Shown one piece after another: positions 23,956 through 34,226 of a stretch of DNA of 64,000 bases. Made by a program: the position numbers and the translations under genes. The DNA is taken from contig JAFZTS010000027.1 of the NCBI GenBank assembly GCA_017618715.1, positions 1 to 64,000 on the forward strand. The letters run 5' to 3'. This DNA is from Bacteroidales bacterium. Its GTDB lineage: Bacteria; Bacteroidota; Bacteroidia; Bacteroidales; UBA3663. The first letter of the stretch is position 1; each line of letters opens with the position of its first letter. The notes beneath the pieces were generated by a model. It was not told the DNA's origin and made no database searches. It saw only the letters and a program-made list of their open reading frames with translations.

Positions 23956-26900
23956 TTAGCGTGTGAGTTGGAGGGTCATAGTCATGCCAAAATTGCTGTT
24001 GACAGTAGGATAAGAGGTCGAGATGAGGGGCGTATTGACCTGTCGATCGTAGTAAAGCTTCATTTGCAGCATCTTCGAGAATTGGTAGTCGGCCGAGAAC
24101 TTGAAGGACCATGCTGAGTTGCCCGAGGTGGCCTGCGTATATTCGTCGGTGATTTTTCTGAGCAGGGACATCTGGTTCTTGTAGGTCATGTCAAACTTCA
24201 GGTTGAGGTCATGGCTCACACCCTTTTGGTTGCCGTCGGGCATACCAATCTTTTGGTTGAAGTTGGCAATCTTGTAGCCAAGGCCGAAAGTCATGTCCTT
24301 TGAGACGTTTTCGGTAATCTGTGCACTCGACATCGCCAACGAAACGGAACGTGTATGCTTGTATTCTCCTCGCACGGTAAGGCCATTGACAAGGGTAGCA
24401 TTCACGCCGCCAAGGGGAGCCCAGCTTTCGGTCAGTGTAACGGTGCCGATATCAAACTCAGAAGATGGTAATGGACAGTTGTTGGTGACATCGAGCGTAT
24501 AGCCAAGGCCTTCTTCCAATTCCACATAGTTGGTGTAGGTCTGGTAATTGCCGATGGCGTAGGTGCAGTTGTACGCATGGTTCAACTGTATCGTTTTGAA
24601 CCACTTTGAGAGCTTCGGGAAGAGTTGAAGCAGACCGTCGTAGGAAATCTTCCAGTTGGGTAAAGCCTTCCACATGTCGGGAATCGGGTTGAGGCTGACT
24701 GTGTGCGCATCGCCACCCAAATAGGCTGCCACGAAAGCGGGTACAAGAATATCGCTCGAATTCAATCGAGAAGCTCCGAAGTTTTGTTCATACAGTCCCG
24801 TCTCTTGATTGTAGGTGACGACATTCTTGCCTGCAAAGTCCTTGTTGTCCATATTGCTGATGAATCCGCCTTCGGATGGGAACACGGCATCGGCATATTT
24901 TGAAAGGAGACGCTGATAGATGATATCTCTGTTCAAGATAAACTGGTGGAAGACCTCGCTTGAATAATTGTCTCCAGCATCATTGCCTCCAAAGCTGGAA
25001 CCTATTGCAATGGTAGTCATCTGGAACGAGCCTGAACGGGTAATGGGAAGGTCAGGATACATGAACTGGTTGGACTTGCGCTCGTTGTTCTTCCATGTAC
25101 CGTTGATGTTGATCTTCAGCCCGGTCCAAGGCTCAAGGACTGCAGAGTAGGAAAGGTCCTTCGTAAAGTTATAGACAGCCGGCGAAGTAAGCGAATCGTT
25201 GACAATGAGCCAGCCGTTGCGTGCAGCCTTTTCGGTGAACGATTCTCCGCTCTCGAAACCAAAAGCAAAGCCCATTCCAGGTACCAGTCCCGCATCGCTC
25301 GGCCCTTGGCCATAGAAGTCACCCACGTTCGACATGAAATAAGGCAGATAAGTGTCCTGTGTCTGCTTATATCCGATTTGGACGCTGCGTACAGCCATTA
25401 GGATGCGTGAGGCAACCTGCATCGACTTGTACCATGTTTCATCGTCGAGGGGTTTGTCTGCCTTGATGACAACCTCGATTGTCACACTATCTGATGCTTT
25501 GATTTGGATGTTGTTTCGGTCAACCTTTTTGAAGTTGAGAGGATAGGTGCGTTCGGTTTCTGTATCCTTTGCAGAAAGGATGATGCGACGGGTATCCAGG
25601 CCGTGCTTGAGGGTAATGGTCGTGTCGTTGCCTGCCAGATGGATGACTTGCTTGAAGTCCTTTTTGGCCTTGGGCTTTGTATTGTTCTGCGTTTTCCTGT
25701 TGTTGTTTTTAGCTTGGTTGCGGTTGTTGCTGGTGGTATTCTTTTGCGCCTTAAACTTGTCATTCGCCTTTTTCAGGAAATTGGACTTGTTGTACAACGT
25801 TTCGAAGTTGAACTTGCCGTCGATCTGCCATTGTGAATTGTTTTGTATGGTGTTACCGGTCGAAGTCTCCTCGTCGATCTGTGTGCCACGATTCCACTGA
25901 TAGGTAGATTTGTATTTGGCCGATAGGTTGATCCAGTCGGTCCATGTTATCTTGTTGATCGGAATATTCCAAGAGACGTCGAATGACTGATTGTAATCGA
26001 CGGGGGTTCCGAGTTTCCATATCTGTGTCCAGATGGTGTCCTTCCAGCGTTCGTATTCATCGGGATAGAGATAACGGTTGACGGGGGTATCAGGCTCGTC
26101 TATTCGCGCATTGGAGGCCGACTGGAAGTTGACCTTCAGGGTCTTAGTGATGTCCCATGAGATGCTGGTTTGACGCAGCATAGTGAATGTCTTGGTGTAG
26201 GAGACGGGGATGGTGAAATCCGACTCGTAGGTCTCGATATTCTTCAGCTGTTCTTCGTGATAGGTGCGGTTGATTTGTGCCGAGAGGGAGATGCTGTTAG
26301 GCAACCAGTTGAACTGGAAGTCATCCTTCAGTTTCTTGAAAGGAGCCTTGCTGTTCGAGGTGTTCGTTCTACTTCCACTGGCATTGCCTCTGTTTTGCTC
26401 TTGCGTATTTCTGTTCGTACGAGCATTAGCGCTGCCTCTTGTATTGTTGCTCGTCTTGGAAGCAAATGGTTTCCAAGGTTTGAAGTAAGGCGACCAGTTG
26501 TAGTTGATGTTGCCTTTGTACGTGTTGTTGTACTCGTACTCCGTGGTGGGGTCGTGAGCGGTCTGCTTGTTCTGTGAATAACCCATCGTCACATTGGCAG
26601 GATCCCATGGCATTGCGTGCTTCGACTTAACATCGAACTTCACGCCTGTCAGCGACAATGACTTAGTTTCTGCAGTGGTCTGGACAAGGGCTTTGATGGA
26701 GTCTTTCTGACGATCAGTGGGGTAGGTGTCAAGCGTTTCATCGACGGTAAGGTCCTCATTGTAGGGGTCATATTTTGGGGTACTTACCGACTTGGAGTAG
26801 CTATAGTAGAAAGGTGCATTCAGCTTAAGTTGCGAGGGCAACCACTTGCCTATATCGGTCTGACCCGAAATGTTGTATTCGTAGTCTTTCGACAGCGAAC

Positions 26901-29900
26901 GCACAGCTGTTGATTGTTCTACGGTACCCCATCCGACACTTGTATATGAGCCGGATCCATTGATGGTGGCAAGGTCGGAGATGCGCAAGGTAGCGTTGCC
27001 GCGTGCTGCCCAACCTCCACTTTCGTCCATGCCATCGGTACGCAGCTCATTAACCCAGATGACGGCCGACTTGGTGGTGCGTCCTACGTTGCGCACGCCA
27101 ATCATGAACACCGTGCATTCGCCGAGCGAGGGATTACCCTTCACCGAGATGCGGTTCGACTTATTGTCTTCGTCAAATGTGGAGTATTCGAGGGTATAGC
27201 TTACGCCTTCGTAACCTTGCTCTTTCTTGGCATTGCGTTCGCGCTTCAACGCTGTGAACTTCGATAGTTCCACGTTGATCATGTTGTCCTCGGGCCAGAC
27301 GAGGAGTCGGTCGCTCGACGAGTTATTATTGTATGTGCCGGAAGGAGTCTTGTGCAGCGGCACTTCATACTCGTAATAGTTGTCCTTGTAGTCCGAGCCT
27401 ACTCGAAGGAACACTGCAAGGTCGCCATCCTGCAATTTTTCTTCCTCGCCGGCGTTGGCATGCATGTGAGCGAATAATTGCAAGTTGTCGTATTGACGAA
27501 GGTCCAGGCCAGAGCTCTTATACACGGCCTTGGCATCATGGGGATCCAGGTTGGTGATCTTCAGAGCAAGTGCTTGTTCATTTTGCTGAACGGCATTGGT
27601 GCCTGGTGTGACGATACGAGAAATGCCTGGTGGCAATACGTAGTTGACAGGCAGCGAACCCGAATGTTCCTCGATGTTTACGGTGCTCGAGGCGAGCAGG
27701 GCATCGCTGCTTTGCGGATATCCCGGATCAGACAGGTCGTTGGAATAGGTGCGCCAATCGCTTCGCACAAGGTCAAGGGTCGCCAATCGGAGCACTTGGG
27801 CCTCCTTCCAACCTGTCATGAGCATTCGCATGAAGCGGATGGACTTGAAGTTGCTGATGTTTCCTTCCATGCGGTCGGGGGAGCGTAAAGGCACACGGAA
27901 CAGATACCATTTCACTTCATGGGTCAGACCATCGCGCAGACGCACTTGGCGGGTGCTGATGTCGGCAAGGTATTTGTTCTCGGCCAGATTCATGTGTCCG
28001 CGAACCATTTCGATATCGTATTCATAGAATCGCTCGTTCTCGTTGAGCGTGTTATCTGAGTTTATATCCTCGACGTCGGGCGTGCTCTTATAAGCAGTAC
28101 TGTAGGACTCCTGGCTGTCGGCGGTCGATGGGGCATTGCCCTCGGCTCCGTTGATGTGCTTGTAGCGATTCAGGATCGAGACATTGTTGTCGTCGAGATT
28201 GCTGCCACGGAAGTAATGGTAATTGTCACCTGCAGGGTCGTTGATGGGTGAATAGGCATCGTTTTGCCAAGTGGCGAGTACATCGGGAGTAACAATCTGG
28301 CGAATCGAATCCACGTAGTTTTGATAGGTCGTGAAATTCGCTTCGTCGGTAGTGCTCAATCCGTCGAGACCAACATCCTGTGCTGCATGAGACGATGAGG
28401 AATTGTCGAACGCATAAACCGTCGAGGTGCGTGTAGAAACACGTCCCCAAGTGGTTTCCTTGATGGCCGACAGGTCACCGTTGATGTCCAGTCCATTCTC
28501 GAACGATTTGTAGCCGTCTTTCAGAATGTCCTCCGAAATCTCACCGAGCTGGAGGATGAGCTTTCCCTCGTCGTTGGGTTGCCAGGTTTCGTCACCTTCA
28601 ACTTCGATGAATGGGTCCATCAACCAGAATTCGATGTATTCGTAATTGGCCGATTCGAAATTCGTCACATCCATTGCACGCATCATGCCGCCCCAGTTTC
28701 CTTGCGGATCGACAAGTGTTCCGTCGCTCTGCATGCGTGATGCACTGACGTTATATTGTCCGCGCTCGCGAGGATAATAGCTGAGGTTCATGACGTCGAG
28801 GATGCCAGTCTCGCCATATTCGAGTTCCTTGTTGGGATAGATTTCTTCGAATGTCACCTGGCGCACACGTGGATCACAGAGTTGGACGAGGTCATTCTTG
28901 ATGTGTGCAGGGGTTAGGTTGCTTGTCTGCGAAGTGAAGAGATTATCGATGCGATACCATGCCATGTGGGCACGCCGATCGTTGTAGGCAGTTGAGAAAA
29001 GGGAGCCACCCACATCCTTTCCATCGATGCTGGCTGGAGTAGAGGCGAGTTGCCAAAGTGTGGGCACAGCAAGGTTTTTCGATGACTCGGAGGATTCGAA
29101 GTCGTCAATGTAGATTGATCCGTTGTCGCCAATCTCGCTGCTATGACTTGCAACAAGCTGGGCCCATTCGCCTTGGATGCTGAAATTTGAAGGCGCGGTG
29201 GCCTTGATCCATGGGATGGCACCAACAGCGTTGGTCAGCCACATGAAGTCTTTGTTCCATTTGAAGTTAAAACCGTAAATGGTGTTGTTGATTGGAATCT
29301 CCGACATCGAAACCTTTCGTGTCAATGGTGTTTCACTCAGGTTGATGACGGTGGCACCGAAAGTGAGATCTTTCGACCAATCATACTGCATATCAAGGCC
29401 CATCATCGTCTTGCGTTGCAGCGAGTATTCCGACTGGTCTTCGAGGCTGACGCTGACATTAGTGCCGCTCTCGATGATTGACTCGTTAAGAATGGTGACA
29501 ATGCCCATCGTGTAGTCCACGGTATAATCCGACCCTTCGGTCAACGTGGTACCGCCTGCAGTGACGCGTACGGAACCGCGTGCCACATTCATTGCTCCTA
29601 AACTGATTTCCGCACCACTCGAAGCTGTATAGTCACCTTTGATTCGGAACTTGTTGTGCTCGGCATCCTGTTCGGCATCTGTCAGTGTTTGAGAATAGAG
29701 ATTCGAATAGCAATAACGAGAGACGAGGGCAGGGTCATTACCCAGTTTCTTGGCCAGATGACTGCCGAATGGTTCGACAACGGGGAAGATGATTCGTCCG
29801 TTCGATGCTTGTACGGTGTAACCGGCTACCCAGTCGAATTGTCCATCGGGGTGGCGCTCTTGGTTGGAGTTCAGCTGGTCGAGGTTCATCACCTTGATCA

Positions 29901-31656
29901 GAAGCTGCTGTGCAATGGGCCCTTCGTTGATATAGTTGGTATAGACACCGACCGAGTCGGTGAGATACTGAATCTGCATGGTGAAGTTGGACTGCTGCAG
30001 GTTAGTAACACCCAACGAGTAAATGTTCTTCATCATAAGATCCCAGATGGAGTGTTCCGGATTGCCTGCGGTGGATTTCAGCAATTTCACGTAGAGGGTT
30101 TTTGACGTGTTTTCCGAATTGTCGGTGCTGAATTCGCCGACCTGATAGGTCTGTCCGCCCTTGGTATATTGGAAGGCTACGGCAAGAACGCAGTCATCAT
30201 CAATCTGCGTCTTGAGGGAGAGGTAACCGAGAGCGGAGTTGAGCGAGTATTCCGAGCTGGACAGCAAACGGGCAGACTCGATCTTTTCGTAGTCAGCACC
30301 GCTCTCCATCATTCCGCTCGAACCAGGGATAGCGATTGTCGGTATGGTGCTCGATACCAGTGTGATGTCGCGCAGGGCAGGATAGTTATCGCGCAGGGTT
30401 GAGTACAGCGTATTGTTACCGTTGGCCGGAGCACTTGTGCCTGCGGAGGAAGCCCATTCGGGATGTTGCATCTCGTCGGGATTGCTCTCGCCAAGATCGG
30501 CAAAGGCGAGGATATTGCGCGCATTGTCGTAGGAAGACCTCTTGTTGGTCATCCATACCTCGATCTTTGTTATCTCGATGCCAGAGGAGATGAGCGGGAG
30601 TTTCTCCATGTTCTGGTCGTAGGTGTCGCGGAAGTAATGTCCGAGGAAGTAATGGCGGTTCTCGTCGTACTCGGTAGGAAGAATCTCGTATGTGCGTTTT
30701 GTCACACCGCCTTTAGACGACACGGTCTTCGAAGTGGATTCCTGTTTAGCTAAGAGTGTTGTGATGTTGAGTTTGCCGAATTTCAGTTGTGACTTGATGC
30801 CGAAGAGGGAAGCGCCTCCCGAGATCAGCGAGTTGCCGGTAGTCATCGACACGTTGCCAGCTTCCAGATTTTGAACAATATCATCCTCTTCGCCGGCAAA
30901 GGCAAGTTTGAATTGTGTAGCATCGAAGTCAAAAGTCGCTTGTGTATTGTAGTTGAGGTCGAACGACATCTTCGAACCGATGGACGCTTTCATATTGAGC
31001 TGTATCTGTTCGTCGAAGTCGAATGTCCACTGGTCGCGTGCCTGTTCGGAAAGCGTCGGGTTATCGACAACGTTATGCTTCATGCCCATGGAGAGAGATG
31101 CCGAACCTTGTGTCTTGACGCGGATGCCGCCAGGGCCGAAGAGTTTTTCGGCTGGGCCGAGAGAGAACTGCATGTCGAGCAAGTCAAACTCCCCCTTGCC
31201 TTCCTCTTCCTCAACGGCCTTGTGATACTGCTCGAGGAAGAAAGCATTTCGCTGCTGACGTTCGGTGTATTTACTGTACTCCTGCATCGTCATCGGTATA
31301 GGATTACCGATCTGCGTTTCACCGAGCATCGTCTTGATAAGGTAGCGGTTGTTCTTCCAATCGTATTCCACTACCGTCTTTACATTTTCGGGTGTCTTTA
31401 GGTCGCCGGGATGAGCCTTTTCCAGATCAGGAGCCATGTCGGGTGTGGTTGCGGCAACAGGATAGCGGCTGTGATACACCGAATCCTTTTCATCCTTGCT
31501 TGACTGTAGATTTGTGTTGACATCTTGGGCCTGTGGCAAACTTGGCGCAAGCAGAGCTGCGGGAGCATAGCCGTAAGCTAAGCTTCCGAAAAGTATCGCG
31601 CATCCCATGCACAAACCGAGCACGAGCAGCTGATGGTTTCCTTTAGTTTGTCGCAT
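23956..31656 (-). CDS. sprA: SprA/Sov, giant outer-membrane translocon of the type IX secretion system
   Basis: The protein of 2566 residues starts at MRQTKGNHQLLVLGLCMG (an ATG at 31677 is an alternative), with a long hydrophobic signal sequence. Very large size, repeated beta-strand-rich segments and features such as FSLGPAEKLFGPGGIRVKTQ and GSKMSFDLNYNTQATFDFD are typical of the SprA N-terminal part; LNLGE/MNLSYYPRERGQYNV-like segments occur in the middle. SprA forms a 36-stranded barrel through which T9SS cargo passes. A low-complexity stretch rich in Asn, Arg, Thr and Lys near 25.7 and 26.4 kb (NRNTQEQNRGNASGSRTN; NNRNQAKNNNRKTQNNTKPK) forms periplasmic or loop inserts. It diverges from galE. 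Confidence 0.95.
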   Translation of the reverse strand: MRQTKGNHQLLVLGLCMGCAILFGSLAYGYAPAALLAPSLPQAQDVNTNLQSSKDEKDSVYHSRYPVAATTPDMAPDLEKAHPGDLKTPENVKTVVEYDWKNNRYLIKTMLGETQIGNPIPMTMQEYSKYTERQQRNAFFLEQYHKAVEEEEGKGEFDLLDMQFSLGPAEKLFGPGGIRVKTQGSASLSMGMKHNVVDNPTLSEQARDQWTFDFDEQIQLNMKASIGSKMSFDLNYNTQATFDFDATQFKLAFAGEEDDIVQNLEAGNVSMTTGNSLISGGASLFGIKSQLKFGKLNITTLLAKQESTSKTVSSKGGVTKRTYEILPTEYDENRHYFLGHYFRDTYDQNMEKLPLISSGIEITKIEVWMTNKRSSYDNARNILAFADLGESNPDEMQHPEWASSAGTSAPANGNNTLYSTLRDNYPALRDITLVSSTIPTIAIPGSSGMMESGADYEKIESARLLSSSEYSLNSALGYLSLKTQIDDDCVLAVAFQYTKGGQTYQVGEFSTDNSENTSKTLYVKLLKSTAGNPEHSIWDLMMKNIYSLGVTNLQQSNFTMQIQYLTDSVGVYTNYINEGPIAQQLLIKVMNLDQLNSNQERHPDGQFDWVAGYTVQASNGRIIFPVVEPFGSHLAKKLGNDPALVSRYCYSNLYSQTLTDAEQDAEHNKFRIKGDYTASSGAEISLGAMNVARGSVRVTAGGTTLTEGSDYTVDYTMGIVTILNESIIESGTNVSVSLEDQSEYSLQRKTMMGLDMQYDWSKDLTFGATVINLSETPLTRKVSMSEIPINNTIYGFNFKWNKDFMWLTNAVGAIPWIKATAPSNFSIQGEWAQLVASHSSEIGDNGSIYIDDFESSESSKNLAVPTLWQLASTPASIDGKDVGGSLFSTAYNDRRAHMAWYRIDNLFTSQTSNLTPAHIKNDLVQLCDPRVRQVTFEEIYPNKELEYGETGILDVMNLSYYPRERGQYNVSASRMQSDGTLVDPQGNWGGMMRAMDVTNFESANYEYIEFWLMDPFIEVEGDETWQPNDEGKLILQLGEISEDILKDGYKSFENGLDINGDLSAIKETTWGRVSTRTSTVYAFDNSSSSHAAQDVGLDGLSTTDEANFTTYQNYVDSIRQIVTPDVLATWQNDAYSPINDPAGDNYHYFRGSNLDDNNVSILNRYKHINGAEGNAPSTADSQESYSTAYKSTPDVEDINSDNTLNENERFYEYDIEMVRGHMNLAENKYLADISTRQVRLRDGLTHEVKWYLFRVPLRSPDRMEGNISNFKSIRFMRMLMTGWKEAQVLRLATLDLVRSDWRTYSNDLSDPGYPQSSDALLASSTVNIEEHSGSLPVNYVLPPGISRIVTPGTNAVQQNEQALALKITNLDPHDAKAVYKSSGLDLRQYDNLQLFAHMHANAGEEEKLQDGDLAVFLRVGSDYKDNYYEYEVPLHKTPSGTYNNNSSSDRLLVWPEDNMINVELSKFTALKRERNAKKEQGYEGVSYTLEYSTFDEDNKSNRISVKGNPSLGECTVFMIGVRNVGRTTKSAVIWVNELRTDGMDESGGWAARGNATLRISDLATINGSGSYTSVGWGTVEQSTAVRSLSKDYEYNISGQTDIGKWLPSQLKLNAPFYYSYSKSVSTPKYDPYNEDLTVDETLDTYPTDRQKDSIKALVQTTAETKSLSLTGVKFDVKSKHAMPWDPANVTMGYSQNKQTAHDPTTEYEYNNTYKGNINYNWSPYFKPWKPFASKTSNNTRGSANARTNRNTQEQNRGNASGSRTNTSNSKAPFKKLKDDFQFNWLPNSISLSAQINRTYHEEQLKNIETYESDFTIPVSYTKTFTMLRQTSISWDITKTLKVNFQSASNARIDEPDTPVNRYLYPDEYERWKDTIWTQIWKLGTPVDYNQSFDVSWNIPINKITWTDWINLSAKYKSTYQWNRGTQIDEETSTGNTIQNNSQWQIDGKFNFETLYNKSNFLKKANDKFKAQKNTTSNNRNQAKNNNRKTQNNTKPKAKKDFKQVIHLAGNDTTITLKHGLDTRRIILSAKDTETERTYPLNFKKVDRNNIQIKASDSVTIEVVIKADKPLDDETWYKSMQVASRILMAVRSVQIGYKQTQDTYLPYFMSNVGDFYGQGPSDAGLVPGMGFAFGFESGESFTEKAARNGWLIVNDSLTSPAVYNFTKDLSYSAVLEPWTGLKININGTWKNNERKSNQFMYPDLPITRSGSFQMTTIAIGSSFGGNDAGDNYSSEVFHQFILNRDIIYQRLLSKYADAVFPSEGGFISNMDNKDFAGKNVVTYNQETGLYEQNFGASRLNSSDILVPAFVAAYLGGDAHTVSLNPIPDMWKALPNWKISYDGLLQLFPKLSKWFKTIQLNHAYNCTYAIGNYQTYTNYVELEEGLGYTLDVTNNCPLPSSEFDIGTVTLTESWAPLGGVNATLVNGLTVRGEYKHTRSVSLAMSSAQITENVSKDMTFGLGYKIANFNQKIGMPDGNQKGVSHDLNLKFDMTYKNQMSLLRKITDEYTQATSGNSAWSFKFSADYQFSKMLQMKLYYDRQVNTPLISTSYPTVNSNFGMTMTLQLTR

Positions 31657-31789
31657 CCGAAAAAGTATCCAAACCATAAAACGTGAACAACGCGCTTTTA
31701 TTGTATAAGGTATTTGTCAAAAATGAGAAAAATAGCATCATCGGCAAAAAAAAAGCGCAAAAATGTTTTTATATTTCAGAAAATAGTAC

Positions 31790-31797
31790 TATCTTTG
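31790..31797 (+). promoter_or_regulatory. Promoter (-7 box) of galE
   Basis: TATCTTTG, an exact TAnnTTTG match, lies 31 bp before the galE ATG. The usual -33 position holds the T-rich GTTTTTATATTT. The 171-bp sprA/galE gap must also hold the sprA promoter, for which no clear match was found. Confidence 0.7.
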
Positions 31798-31827
31798 CAG
31801 CACTGAAACACCTTTAAATTATTTAAC

Positions 31828-32862
31828 ATGGCTAATAAAATCGTGCTAACCGGTGGTTGCGGCTTCATTGGCAGCCACACTTGCGTCGAGCTTCAAAATG
31901 CAGGCTACGACGTCGTGATATTTGACAACCTCTCCAACTCCGAGGCTTCAGTAGTTGACGGTATTGAGCGCATTACAGGCAAGCGCCCTGCGTTCTATCA
32001 GATTGATTGCACCAACAAGGGTGATGTCTATCAGGCTTTCCAAAAGGAGGGCCCTATTGTCGGTGTGATTCACTTTGCAGCATCCAAGGCAGTCGGCGAG
32101 TCTGTTCAAAAGCCTTTGCTCTACTATCGCAACAATCTTTCTTCGCTGATGAATATGATGGAGGCTGCAGAGGACTTCCATCTCAAGGGATTTGTCTTCT
32201 CAAGTTCATGCACCGTTTATGGTGAGCCCGACCAGAGCCCTGTTGACGAGAATGCTCCTATCAAGCCTGCCACATCGCCTTATGGCAATACCAAGCAGAT
32301 TGCTGAGGAGATCATCAAGGACTATCTGCATACCGGTGTAGGCTTCAATGCCATCATCCTCCGTTACTTCAACCCCATCGGTGCACATCCGACAGCTGAG
32401 ATTGGCGAACTCCCACGTGGCGTTCCTCAGAACCTGCTTCCTTATGTTTGTCAGACAGCTATGGGCATCCGCAAGGAGCTCAATGTCTTTGGTGATGACT
32501 ACAACACTCCCGATGGTTCTTGCATCCGTGACTATATCGATGTGACTGACCTTGCCAAGGCACATGTCTGTGCACTCGACCGTATGGTGCAGGGCAAGTC
32601 GGAGGATAAGATCGAGTATTATAACCTTGGAACCGGCAACGGTGTATCGGTGCTCGAACTTGTCAACACGTTCATGGATGCTACGGGCGTAAAAGTTCCG
32701 TTTGTAATCAGAGGACGTCGTGAAGGTGATATCGAGAAGATTTGGGGCAACCCAGGTCGCGCTAACAGCGTTCTTGGTTGGAAGGCACAGGTGCCTCTCA
32801 AGGAGACTCTTGCCAATGCATGGCGTTGGCAGACTAAGCTTCGTGAGAGAGGCGTAATGTAA
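31828..32862 (+). CDS. galE: UDP-glucose 4-epimerase
   Basis: The protein of 344 residues is a short-chain dehydrogenase-type epimerase: NAD-binding GGCGFIGSH at the N-terminus, active-site Y152-x3-K156 in SPYGNTK, the serine-rich strand FVFSSSCTVYG, and RYFNPIGAHPTAEIGE of the substrate side. It interconverts UDP-glucose and UDP-galactose in the cytosol, feeding both galactose use and surface polysaccharide synthesis. It has its own strong promoter. The next gene starts 50 bp downstream. Confidence 0.96.
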   Translation: MANKIVLTGGCGFIGSHTCVELQNAGYDVVIFDNLSNSEASVVDGIERITGKRPAFYQIDCTNKGDVYQAFQKEGPIVGVIHFAASKAVGESVQKPLLYYRNNLSSLMNMMEAAEDFHLKGFVFSSSCTVYGEPDQSPVDENAPIKPATSPYGNTKQIAEEIIKDYLHTGVGFNAIILRYFNPIGAHPTAEIGELPRGVPQNLLPYVCQTAMGIRKELNVFGDDYNTPDGSCIRDYIDVTDLAKAHVCALDRMVQGKSEDKIEYYNLGTGNGVSVLELVNTFMDATGVKVPFVIRGRREGDIEKIWGNPGRANSVLGWKAQVPLKETLANAWRWQTKLRERGVM

Positions 32863-32912
32863 GCCTCTTCCCTCATTGCTTTTCCAGCGGGTGAGGATAG
32901 TATTTCCCTGAT

Positions 32913-34214
32913 GTGAAAAAGACGTTGGTTTACATATTCACCGGATTGCTTGCAATGGCATCAATGTCATTGCAAGCTTCTGCATATTATACTCATCCAC
33001 TTTCAGCCGATGTGAAGACCTTGCAGGTCATCGCTGACCGCGACTTCCAAAAGCTTCCCGTCATCGACAACACAGAGAATTCGAGCCTCGAAATCTCCTT
33101 CGATATTCTCTCTGATGAGGAACTCTTTCTTCAATATCAGGTGATACACTGTGATGCCCAATGGGAACAAGACAACCTTTCGGAACTTGATTATATCGAT
33201 GGGTTCCAGCCGACACGTGTTACCGAAGTTTCGCCTTCGTTCAACACCTTCGTCAACTATTGGCATTATTCCGTCGCGTTCCCCAACGAAGATGTCCAAC
33301 TGCTCATCAGCGGCAATTATGCTGTGATCTTCCATTTGGAAAGCGATCCGGATGAGCAGTTGGCTATTGCTTGCTTCAGTGTGACCGAGCAGATGGCTTT
33401 TGTGAGTGGAGAGGTGAGCGGTAACACCGATATTGATTTCCGTCAGGAGCATCAGCAGTTGACCTTGCAGTGTACGTGGAGCCAGAGTAAATTGCCGTTC
33501 CTGAGTCCCGCCAGCGACCTGCGGCTGGTGGTGACGCAAAATCATCGTCCCGATACGCGTCGCGACATACTTCATCCCTCACGCATGGAAGCCGGCAAGG
33601 CGTGGTACGAGCATGATCGAGACCTTATCTTCGAAGCGGGCAATACCTTCCGTCGTTTTGAGTTTATCGATCGTCATTACGCGACATTCGGTGTCGAGCG
33701 GTTACGCTATCTCGCGCCCTTCTATCGTGCCGAGTTGGTGATGCAACAGGCACGCAGTGGTAGTTTTTATCGCTTTGATCAGGACCAGCATGGCCACTAT
33801 TTGGTTCATGCGTTGAACAATGTGGAGGATGAGGCCACTGAATGCGAATATTTCTGGGCCGAATTCAAGCTGGCGGGAGCTATTCCCCCAAAGGGGAGTG
33901 GCAACATCTATTTGACAGGAGATTTCACTTACGGAGAGCTGACCGATGCATACCGCATGGACTACAATCCCGAGTATCAGTGTTTCGTCGGTCAGGTACT
34001 CTTGAAGCAGGGACATTACAATTATCAGTTCCTTTGTGGTCAGGAGTGGACTCCCGATTTCACAAGTGGAACCAATCCTTCTGCCACCCTTTCGGTGTGT
34101 GAGGGCAACTATTATGAATCGCGCAATCAATACGACATCTATGTCTATTATCGCGCTCCAGGAGCTCGATATGACCGTCTTTTAGGAGTTGCTCAACTCG
34201 AGCCCCGATTCTAA
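32913..34214 (+). CDS. Type IX secretion system plug protein (DUF5103)
   Basis: The protein of 433 residues starts at a GTG codon (the ATG two bases earlier is followed at once by a stop in its frame), and reads MKKTLVYIFTGLLAMASMSLQASA as a signal peptide. The body is beta-rich with the family hallmarks: a segment ending in YWHYSVAFPN, the Arg/Asp-rich RRDILHPSR, FIDRHYATFGVERL and a C-terminal VYYRAPGARYDRLLG. DUF5103 proteins were shown to plug the periplasmic mouth of the SprA barrel. It is encoded about 1.2 kb from sprA, on the other side of galE, which fits a role with SprA. Confidence 0.87.
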   Translation: MKKTLVYIFTGLLAMASMSLQASAYYTHPLSADVKTLQVIADRDFQKLPVIDNTENSSLEISFDILSDEELFLQYQVIHCDAQWEQDNLSELDYIDGFQPTRVTEVSPSFNTFVNYWHYSVAFPNEDVQLLISGNYAVIFHLESDPDEQLAIACFSVTEQMAFVSGEVSGNTDIDFRQEHQQLTLQCTWSQSKLPFLSPASDLRLVVTQNHRPDTRRDILHPSRMEAGKAWYEHDRDLIFEAGNTFRRFEFIDRHYATFGVERLRYLAPFYRAELVMQQARSGSFYRFDQDQHGHYLVHALNNVEDEATECEYFWAEFKLAGAIPPKGSGNIYLTGDFTYGELTDAYRMDYNPEYQCFVGQVLLKQGHYNYQFLCGQEWTPDFTSGTNPSATLSVCEGNYYESRNQYDIYVYYRAPGARYDRLLGVAQLEPRF

Positions 34215-34226
34215 TTTCTAATCTTT

